A stretch of 64,000 bases of DNA, taken from contig OX639973.1 of NCBI GenBank assembly GCA_951828385.1, positions 1,612,001-1,676,000 of the forward strand. The letters run 5' to 3'. The position numbers and the translations under genes were made by a program. Under the pieces are notes generated by a model. The model was not told the DNA's origin. It did not search any database and saw only the letters and a program-made list of their open reading frames with translations. Origin of the DNA: an uncultured Poribacteria bacterium. GTDB taxonomy: Bacteria; Poribacteria; WGA-4E; WGA-3G. The first letter of the stretch is position 1; each line of letters opens with the position of its first letter. Below are positions 57,859 to 64,000 of the stretch, one piece after another.

Positions 57859-60123
57859 ATGTTAGGCACTCGCGCCTTTCAGCATAGACTTTTTCCGGTA
57901 GGTGTGCTTTCCAAGTGCACCTACCTATTCGCAGCATTGCTCATATCGCATCTGTTCTGCAATACGAGCAACGCCCAGAGTGATCAGGTTACAACGCGTT
58001 CACTGCGTGGTGAAGTTATTGACAAACAGAGTCGCTCTCGCCTCGCCGGGGTTACTGTCCACATCGTTGGGCTTGAAAAGAGCACCCATACGGACGCAAG
58101 CGGTCAATTTGGATTTGATAGCGTGCCAGAAGGCAAGCACAGGCTTCAGTTCATGAAAACTGATTATCAGGCACTTGAACAGGTGGTTGATGTCCATGCA
58201 TCCACCCCTTACATCCAGATTGAGTTGAAAACGTCAGCCTATCACTTAGAAACCATTAGGGTATACGACGCAAAGGGTGATCTATCGAAATTTGAGAAAA
58301 CAACCGATTTGGCATTGGAGGACGCGGAGTTTCAAAGAAAACTCGGCATGACTTTAGCGGATATGTTGTCGGATGAGGTTGGCATCTCACAGCGGACGAT
58401 GGGCCGCGCAGCTGCGCGGCCTGTTATTCGGGGGTTGGGTGGTGACAGGCTGCTTATTCTTGAAAACGGTGAACGCACAGGCGACAAATCTGCATCCAGT
58501 GCCGACCATGCCGTATCCATTGACCCAACGGCTGCTGAAGGCGTTGAAATCACACGTGGTCCCGGAGCACTCATTTACGGCTCAAGCACATTGGGGGGTG
58601 TTGTCAATGTCAAACGTAATAACATACCACAAACGCTACCAATAGGTACTGACACGCACCTAACGTTCCAAGGTGAATCTGTGAATTCAGGCTGGACAGC
58701 AACGATAGGTAGCGTTACATCACTTGGTCCCTTTGCGCATCAAATTAAAATGAATCGTCGACGCGCCTCAGATACACAAACACCCTTCGGAACATTAGGA
58801 AATACCAGTCTTTCAAATATGAATTTTTCGGCGGGCACTTCACTGATTAAGGACTGGGGTTATATAGGTATCTCAGGCGATGACTACCGTTCAGACTACG
58901 GCATTCCCGGTTCCCCTGAGGGACATATCAGCGGTGTTAACATCGCGCTGGACCGGCAACGCTACGAAGGACAGATGGAGTATCGTTTCAATCGTCCGGG
59001 GCTTGATAAAGTCAAACTCCACGGCACCTACACCCGTTACCAGCACCAAGAGTGGGAATCAAATGACACACTCGGTGTGGAATTCGGGGTGCTAACCTAC
59101 AATCTCTCAGCGATGGCGCATGTGTTAGATAACGCTATTATAGGCGTTTGGGGTGAGTATCGCGATCATGCCACAGGTGGGTTTTATTGGACCCCCCACA
59201 CACGTGAGTTCGCGCTTGCGGGTTTTTATCTAAATGAACGGGACTTTGATCGTTTCACCCTACAAGGCGCGCTCCGTTACGACATCAGACGCGCAGAGCC
59301 CTTTAGAAATGATGGCACAGCCATCCGCGCCGGAACTGTGCAACGGCGCGACTTTAACGGATTTTCGGGCGCAGCCTCCGGCATTTATCGTTGGACAGAT
59401 AGCTTAAGCACTGGTGCCACCTTAATGAAAACATTTCGTGCACCCGGGATCGAAGAACTTTTCAGCGATGGACCGCATCTGGCAGCCTACTCGTATGAAA
59501 TCGGGAACGCACAACTAAAAGCCGAGCACGGCTACGGGACCGAAGTGTTTGGACGCTACACAATAGGTAAACTCAATTTAAACCTCGCCATTTTTCAAAA
59601 CCGTATACTCGGTTATCTTATACCTACCAATACCGGACAAAAAGAGTGGGGCAGTGGTGCCGCTGGATGGTTGTGGATTTATCAATATACCGGACAAGAT
59701 GTTGTCATGAACGGCGCAGAAATCCAGATGGATGGTGAGGTGTTACCAGACTTTCGCCTGCAACTTAATCTGAGTTACGTTGATGGAACAGTCGAAGCCA
59801 ATGGTAAACCGTTAGAGCGAATCCCACCTCTCAGCGGTAAAGTCGCCTTCAGTTACGCTCCATGGCCTTTTCATTTTCACGTGACATCCCGTTTTTCGGG
59901 GAGCCAAACCCGACTCGGTGAATTTGAGCAACCCACAGACGGTTATCTCGTCCATGATGTCGGTGCTTATCTGAGTCTGTGGTGGAAGCAGTTTGAGAAC
60001 ACGGTGGTTTTCGAGATTGAAAACCTTTTTGATACTGCATACCGTGAACACCTTTCCCTGATCAAAGCAGTAATGCCGGAACCGGGACGGAACGTGAAAC
60101 TCTTGTATAAACTTTATTTTTAG
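57859..60123 (+). CDS. TonB-dependent outer-membrane receptor, probably for a metal (ZnuD-like by context)
   Basis: 754 residues, AAGGAG ahead of ATG. Signal peptide to about residue 40, then a carboxypeptidase-regulatory-like domain (RGEVIDKQSRSRLAGVTVHIVG), a plug domain (MLSDEVGISQRTMGRAAARPVIRGLGGDRLLILENG and EITRGPGALIYGSSTLGG), and a 22-strand-type barrel that ends in the aromatic VKLLYKLYF, the barrel assembly signal. His-rich neighbours and MerC suggest zinc or a similar metal rather than a siderophore; this is inference. A REP-like palindrome lies inside the signal peptide codons. Confidence 0.92.
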   Translation: MLGTRAFQHRLFPVGVLSKCTYLFAALLISHLFCNTSNAQSDQVTTRSLRGEVIDKQSRSRLAGVTVHIVGLEKSTHTDASGQFGFDSVPEGKHRLQFMKTDYQALEQVVDVHASTPYIQIELKTSAYHLETIRVYDAKGDLSKFEKTTDLALEDAEFQRKLGMTLADMLSDEVGISQRTMGRAAARPVIRGLGGDRLLILENGERTGDKSASSADHAVSIDPTAAEGVEITRGPGALIYGSSTLGGVVNVKRNNIPQTLPIGTDTHLTFQGESVNSGWTATIGSVTSLGPFAHQIKMNRRRASDTQTPFGTLGNTSLSNMNFSAGTSLIKDWGYIGISGDDYRSDYGIPGSPEGHISGVNIALDRQRYEGQMEYRFNRPGLDKVKLHGTYTRYQHQEWESNDTLGVEFGVLTYNLSAMAHVLDNAIIGVWGEYRDHATGGFYWTPHTREFALAGFYLNERDFDRFTLQGALRYDIRRAEPFRNDGTAIRAGTVQRRDFNGFSGAASGIYRWTDSLSTGATLMKTFRAPGIEELFSDGPHLAAYSYEIGNAQLKAEHGYGTEVFGRYTIGKLNLNLAIFQNRILGYLIPTNTGQKEWGSGAAGWLWIYQYTGQDVVMNGAEIQMDGEVLPDFRLQLNLSYVDGTVEANGKPLERIPPLSGKVAFSYAPWPFHFHVTSRFSGSQTRLGEFEQPTDGYLVHDVGAYLSLWWKQFENTVVFEIENLFDTAYREHLSLIKAVMPEPGRNVKLLYKLYF
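57897..57925. repeat. REP-like palindrome in the TonB receptor signal-peptide codons
   Basis: GGTAGGTG (57897-57904) pairs perfectly with CACCTACC (57918-57925). It falls at codons 13-23 of the receptor. Confidence 0.6.
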
Positions 60124-60192
60124 TCTAAATTGTAAGGTGAAGGGTGTGATGCTGATCAAATCTATCGCCTTCAGTTTACTTTAGGAGATACA

Positions 60193-60594
60193 TTGAAAAA
60201 ATATTTTAACCAAGAATTGGTGGATACTACTGGCGCGTGCCTCTCATTCGCGTGTGCAGTCCACTGTCTTGCTATGCCGCTTTTAGTAGCGGTTCTACCC
60301 TTGATCGGGTTAGGTTTTCTTGTCGGTGAACGTGCCGAATTCGTTATCATCATCGGCGCGGTTGCACTCGCAACTGGGAGTTTAGCATGGGGGGTTCGTC
60401 ACCACCGAAGTTGGCGGGCGTTTTTGATACTCGTCGTAGCATTGGCATTTATCGCCACAGCCCGGACAGCCGTTGAAGGCACCTTTGAGGTAGTCTTCCA
60501 CAGTGTCGGAGGCATTCTACTTGCATCTGCACACCTCGCCAATCGGCACTTGTGTAAGACCTGTCCAGCATGCGAGGAAGAAAGTGTAAACTAA
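60193..60594 (+). CDS. MerC-like small membrane protein
   Basis: 133 residues from TTG 60193 with TAGGAG 8 bp ahead; no ATG fits. About four membrane helices. The CAVHC pair near residues 21-25 matches the metal-binding motif of the MerC domain, and the C-terminus adds HLCKTCPAC. MerC proteins carry Hg(II) or other metals across the inner membrane, and MerC-like genes often follow TonB receptors in zinc-repressed clusters. Last gene of the metal cluster. Confidence 0.8.
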   Translation: MKKYFNQELVDTTGACLSFACAVHCLAMPLLVAVLPLIGLGFLVGERAEFVIIIGAVALATGSLAWGVRHHRSWRAFLILVVALAFIATARTAVEGTFEVVFHSVGGILLASAHLANRHLCKTCPACEEESVN

Positions 60595-60731
60595 CATAAC
60601 GCAAGTTGCCATTTTTGTAGCATAGCCTGTTAGTCTGTGCTTGTGCAACGGATAATCAACCTTGTTGCCTAAAAAACGGGGTTTGCATGCCTAAATCTTG
60701 TCCGTAGCAACTTGGGTTAACATAGCAAATG

Positions 60732-60752
60732 GGCGCGGTTTGAAACCGCGCC
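60732..60752. terminator. GC-rich hairpin between convergent genes
   Basis: GGCGCGGTTT-G-AAACCGCGCC, a perfect 10-bp stem just past the stop of the LamG gene (60761) and about 140 bp after the MerC-like gene. No long T run on either side. Likely transcript-end structure or REP-type repeat. Confidence 0.45.
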
Positions 60753-60760
60753 TTTCAATA

Positions 60761-61552
60761 TCAGTATGTCGCTTTGATCGCTCCCCATACGGTCGTCAAC
60801 TTTCCAGCGGCATCAACTGAAGACGGTTGCTGTCCTGATTGATCAAGTTCCGCGGCGGTCAAGGGACGGTTCCACACCTTCACCTCATCAATCAGACCCT
60901 TGTAAAACCGGTTCAGATGCTCTCCTACCCAAATCGACTGCCCGCTATTGATGTCCTTTGTATTGTCATCAACTTCATCAATCAACTTGCCATCCACGTA
61001 GAATCGGATCTTTTTCGCTTTCTGGTCTCGGACCCCAGCGAGGACATGCCACTTGCCATCGTTCAGGAAATCCGGAGACCTTATCCCGGCACTATTCGCA
61101 CGTCCTACATCGCGGACGCTAAACCCCATCTTGCCACGCGCCGCTGGGTCGTCGCCGCTAACGGAGAGTATCCAAACCGCATCAGTCGCCGGACGATAGT
61201 TCCCGACAATCCCATCGTTCTTTGGCGGCTCATCGTCTGTTTTTACCCAGACCTGGACTGTTAATGAATCACCCGTGGAAAAGGCGATAGAATCTTCCAG
61301 TGGTATTTCAACGAAGTCGTCTTGACCATCCAATTCCAACGCTTCGTCATGTTTCCCGGCGACTACCTTTGCACCACCGTTAATGATCCCATCATTGCCT
61401 TCTCCAGACTGATCCTTTGCGGTATCACCTTGAATCGTCCGTTCATCAAAACTCAGATGTAGTACTAATCCTTCCGGTGGATTGGCTTGACTACACGGCA
61501 TAAAACCGATGAACATACCCATCACCGCGAAAATCACAAGAACCCTTTTCAT
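60761..61552 (-). CDS. Secreted LamG-domain protein, fourth paralogue
   Basis: 263 residues, AAAAGGAG ribosome site. Signal peptide (about 1-23, ending CSQA-N). A LamG domain follows: LVLHLSFDE start, SLTVQVWVKTDD, WHVLAGVRDQKAKKIRFYVDGKLIDEV and YKGLIDEVKVWNRPLTAAEL. The tail GKLTTVWGAIK matches the tail motif of the three LamG proteins at 10.2-13 kb despite much lower similarity elsewhere. Its own promoter is upstream. Confidence 0.88.
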   Translation of the reverse strand: MKRVLVIFAVMGMFIGFMPCSQANPPEGLVLHLSFDERTIQGDTAKDQSGEGNDGIINGGAKVVAGKHDEALELDGQDDFVEIPLEDSIAFSTGDSLTVQVWVKTDDEPPKNDGIVGNYRPATDAVWILSVSGDDPAARGKMGFSVRDVGRANSAGIRSPDFLNDGKWHVLAGVRDQKAKKIRFYVDGKLIDEVDDNTKDINSGQSIWVGEHLNRFYKGLIDEVKVWNRPLTAAELDQSGQQPSSVDAAGKLTTVWGAIKATY

Positions 61553-61662
61553 GATAAACTCCTTTTATGCAATAAGCCAAAAACAAAGCGGTTTTGGCTA
61601 AATAGTGGTTTCGGAACTAACGAAAAGACTCTTAACTGTGTACCACCACATCAAGTGCCAAA

Positions 61663-61691
61663 ATGATAGCAGATTTGACGAAAATAGTCAA
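61663..61691 (-). promoter_or_regulatory. Promoter for the fourth LamG gene
   Basis: Minus strand TTGACT (61691-61686), 17-bp spacer, TATCAT (61668-61663), about 110 bp before ATG 61552. The -35 box lies 8 bp after the upstream permease stop. Confidence 0.6.
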
Positions 61692-61698
61692 AAAGTTC

Positions 61699-63147
61699 TT
61701 ATTTCAGATCACATTTGAGAAAGGACAATTGTGCTGCAGTAAAGAACACGAGATTAAAAAGGATCAACAGCCCGACCGGAAAAATCACGCTTTGATACGA
61801 AATACGCTCTTCAAACCTTGGCACAGCGTTCGGGTCCACAGGTTTTTGAGATAAACCCTCCCGCACAGGATATATATGTAAACTCTCTGGATCGTCCCTA
61901 TCCTCCGTTTTAATGAAATCTATGAACGTTTGTCTATAACGGCGCACCTGTTTAACGAAATCCATATAACTGACGATTCCGGTGTTTGCGAGTCCCTCCA
62001 TAGCATATTGGAAACACACTATCGGGGAGATTTGGGTGAGTTCGCGGGCGAGTCGAACCTGTCTAAATTGCTGATCTACATGTTCATCGGCGATGCGTGT
62101 TTTCGTCTCGTATCTTCTCGTGAAGTACGTCGCCCATCGGCGTGTGGCTGATGGATTATCAGGTGAAGGTGCCTCGCTGAGTTTGGTTACCTCCAGCAAC
62201 TCCAGTGGACGAAATTCATCCTCTATGTTTGCTAATTGTGTGCGTTTTCGCGAGGAGACTATTTCTATTGATGGAATCGGGTCGAGTGTGCCAACAAAAA
62301 GTCCGAGCAGGCTTGGAAAGATAAATGCCAAGCATACCCAAGTTAATAGCAACCACACCAAACTGGTGATGGCGTTTGATACGCGACTTGAGAAGAACAA
62401 TCCCAGAAAAATAAAAATAGAGATATGCAACGCAAAAAGCCCGACCATCCCCAAAATTCTAAGCCAATCGCCTGAACTAAACGGAATACTCTCGGAAAGA
62501 TAAATGATTAACAGGTTCATGAGGATACCTATTGTGAGCGGCACCATGAGTGTAAAAAACGCGCCCAGATATTTCGCGAATAGCATCTGCCCGCGAGAAA
62601 TCTGGTTAGACATCATTAGACTCAGTGTTCCGTATGCACGTTCTCCCGCAATAGCATCAAAGGTAAACAGAATCACAAAAAAACTCATGAAGATACCGAT
62701 GAATACCCAGTCGATTTTGATGAGTGTGGTTGCGTCGCCGCCGTGATTTGAGGGCAGGTATTCAAGTGCCCATAGTTCTCGCCAACGGTATGCTGTCGTT
62801 CCGCCTCCGCCGCGCGCCGCTCCTGAGCCTACTATGGGGATAGAACGCGGGATAAGTTCATCAGTCCCATCAGCACAGAATTTGAACGGACTTGGCTGCT
62901 TGTAAATCTCACCAGGCCCGCGCATTGCGAGTCTGCCTAAACTCTCCTGTGCATTGTTTTTGACATACGATAATCTGTTTTCCATCGCGCGATTATACGT
63001 ATTGACTTCTTCTCTATACCCGCTATCACCGAAGCCGTATATGAGTGCGTTCGCCACCATCAGGAGCGGTAGAAGGATTATCATCAAAACGAACCGCAGT
63101 GTCATGAGGTTGTGATATATCTCTTTTTTCGCAATGTGCCAAATCAT
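61699..63147 (-). CDS. ABC-2 type permease with large extracytoplasmic loop
   Basis: 482 residues. First helix about 18-38, then a 130-residue loop with a Gly-rich stretch (GSGAARGGGG), then five helices including IDWVFIGIFMSFFVILFTFDAIAGERAYGTLSLMMS, the ABC-2 permease motif. A long loop (about 290-450) follows before the last helix. It looks like the DUF3526/gliding-type or NosY-like permeases of ABC-2 exporters. A related permease follows upstream (63295-64000) with a repeat element between. The ATPase is probably further upstream, outside the window. Confidence 0.85.
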   Translation of the reverse strand: MIWHIAKKEIYHNLMTLRFVLMIILLPLLMVANALIYGFGDSGYREEVNTYNRAMENRLSYVKNNAQESLGRLAMRGPGEIYKQPSPFKFCADGTDELIPRSIPIVGSGAARGGGGTTAYRWRELWALEYLPSNHGGDATTLIKIDWVFIGIFMSFFVILFTFDAIAGERAYGTLSLMMSNQISRGQMLFAKYLGAFFTLMVPLTIGILMNLLIIYLSESIPFSSGDWLRILGMVGLFALHISIFIFLGLFFSSRVSNAITSLVWLLLTWVCLAFIFPSLLGLFVGTLDPIPSIEIVSSRKRTQLANIEDEFRPLELLEVTKLSEAPSPDNPSATRRWATYFTRRYETKTRIADEHVDQQFRQVRLARELTQISPIVCFQYAMEGLANTGIVSYMDFVKQVRRYRQTFIDFIKTEDRDDPESLHIYPVREGLSQKPVDPNAVPRFEERISYQSVIFPVGLLILFNLVFFTAAQLSFLKCDLK

Positions 63148-63156
63148 TTTTTTAAT

Positions 63157-63288
63157 AGTTGTCAGTAGTCAGTTAACAGTTATCAGTCACAAGAGGTTTC
63201 TGGTAACAATTCACCTTGCCCTAAAATATTGCAAGGTGGGGGGATTGTTACAAAACGCCTCTTAACTGACAACTGACAACTGGTAACC
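63157..63288. repeat. Heptamer-armed repeat element C, between the two ABC-2 permeases
   Basis: Left arm 63157-63188 (gttgtcagtagtcagttaacagttatcagt) and right arm near 63260-63285 (cttaactgacaactgacaactggtaac) are inverse forms of the TCAGTTx heptamer. The middle holds another palindrome (accttgc...gcaaggt). It shares aagaggtttct with element B. Confidence 0.75.
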
Positions 63289-63294
63289 TCCTTC

Positions 63295-64000
63295 TCAACT
63301 CATATCATACCGGAGGAACGATACGTACGCGCCCAGAAACAAAATAATATTCCATGCCAACAAAATAAAAATATCGCCTAATGCGCGAGAGACACACTCA
63401 GAAACGGAACTATACCGATGTTGAAAAATGGGCAGATCTGTGAATTCTGCCGACCCTTTATCGCTTGAGAACCATGCCCGCGCGGAAAAAGCATCTTTAC
63501 TGGCGAGGTAGTCAACAACTTGACGTTTATAAGTTCTCGCCTGTCCGATAAAACCGTTGTAACTTTCCCTATCCGTGCCAGTTATTGTTCCGACAGCAAC
63601 ATGGTACACGTCCGCGAAAGAGATTCGGGAAACATTTGCTGCGAATTGCCTATTCCTTTCGCCAATATCTTCCCGCCGTTTAAGGATTTCCTCCGCTTTG
63701 TTGGCATAGTCAATGCGGAACGGTTCTTGATAACCTAATATCTCCTGATATTTGGAAGTGTTCATCTTGTGAATCGGTTTAGGGGTGTAGATCTCTTCAA
63801 ATCCGATCCCTCCCGCTGTTTTTGTGTCCATTCCAAGTGTCATGTTTCCCTCAGTCATAATCGCGTGGATAGGGTGTTTGTAACCGAATTCCTTGAGGAT
63901 ATGGGCATCCCGTTCTTTCCTGAAATCTTCCCATATCTTTCCAATCTGTTGCAGAACTTCTTTTTCGGGTTGAGGTTGATAGGGTGCGAATTTCGTGACT
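63295..64000 (-). CDS. ABC-2 type permease, N-terminal part outside window
   Basis: The frame stays open to the window edge, so the apparent start at 63858 is internal. The visible 235 residues include a long extracytoplasmic segment with charged helices (EEILKRREDIGERNRQFAANVSRIS) and a last membrane helix ending FLGAYVSFLRYDMS, very similar in plan to the C-terminus of the neighbour (FTAAQLSFLKCDLK). The two are tandem paralogues that probably form a heterodimeric export channel. Confidence 0.75.
   Translation of the reverse strand, partial: VTKFAPYQPQPEKEVLQQIGKIWEDFRKERDAHILKEFGYKHPIHAIMTEGNMTLGMDTKTAGGIGFEEIYTPKPIHKMNTSKYQEILGYQEPFRIDYANKAEEILKRREDIGERNRQFAANVSRISFADVYHVAVGTITGTDRESYNGFIGQARTYKRQVVDYLASKDAFSARAWFSSDKGSAEFTDLPIFQHRYSSVSECVSRALGDIFILLAWNIILFLGAYVSFLRYDMS

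Noticed and set aside
1-64000. tRNA or rRNA genes
   Set aside because: I saw no T-loop GGTTCGAATCC-type segment with matching acceptor stem and no rRNA-like conserved blocks; a covariance search would settle it.

Overview
The window reads as chromosome from an uncultured, Gram-negative (diderm) bacterium. My best guess is Candidatus Poribacteria or a relative. The guess rests on family content only: a paralogous set of secreted LamG proteins with a common C-terminal motif, TRAP and BMP-type transporters, a sulfatase, a phosphodiesterase of the AlkP superfamily, and a TIM-barrel amidohydrolase. No rRNA or single-copy phylogeny was run. An outer membrane is supported by kdsB (KDO activation), hldA and gmhB (heptose), a Wza-type exporter, a BY-kinase and a TonB receptor. 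Likely promoters follow a TTGACA-N17-TATAAT grammar at about ten places, so a sigma-70-like rule helps decide which genes are real.

Layout. 1-3.3 kb: end of an AlbA_2/HATPase protein, an enolase-superfamily enzyme, and a two-gene membrane cassette closed by a strong terminator. 3.3-10.1 kb (minus): one six-gene operon, kdsB-pyrG-two larA-like genes-dctQ-dctM. 10.2-14.0 kb: three tandem LamG proteins and a coiled-coil lipoprotein with an exact 87-bp duplication. 14.2-18.4 kb: sulfatase, small HTH gene, PAP2 phosphatase, then a tnpB-only IS200/IS605-type element and a 120-bp MITE-like element. 18.4-22.4 kb: lipoprotein and a LivJ-LivH-LivM-type ABC set without ATPases. 22.4-27.6 kb (minus): DegT aminotransferase, glpD, a NucS-like nuclease, a BatA/B-type VWA protein. 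27.7-29.8 kb: two BMP-type ABC permeases. 29.8-38.4 kb: envelope polysaccharide cluster (BY-kinase and Wza-like exporter on minus; hldA-gmhB-nucleotide-sugar dehydrogenase-NYN protein on plus). 38.5-42.1 kb: secreted repeat protein and phosphodiesterase. 42.1-51.0 kb (minus): PolX/PHP, ftsX, ftsE, topA, accD, an AAA+ ATPase. 51.3-53.5 kb: MATE pump and a rhodanese whose catalytic Cys codon is TGA. 53.5-56.3 kb (minus): hydrolase, amidohydrolase, moeA. 56.5-60.6 kb: a probable metal (zinc-type) uptake operon with a palindrome over its promoter. 60.7-64 kb (minus): a fourth LamG protein and two ABC-2 permeases.

Strongest observations. (1) The two-domain rhodanese at 52688-53524 carries an in-frame TGA exactly where the active-site Cys belongs, with the family C-terminus following in frame, so a selenocysteine protein is the best reading. 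(2) FtsE has lost the catalytic Glu, the H-loop His and a signature Gly. (3) The PolX-like protein has lost both N-terminal catalytic Asp residues but keeps an intact PHP domain. (4) The putative metal operon has a consensus promoter overlapped by a 7-bp inverted repeat. (5) Several short repeat families (heptamer-armed elements, REP-like palindromes, a MITE-like element) are spread through intergenic and even coding DNA.
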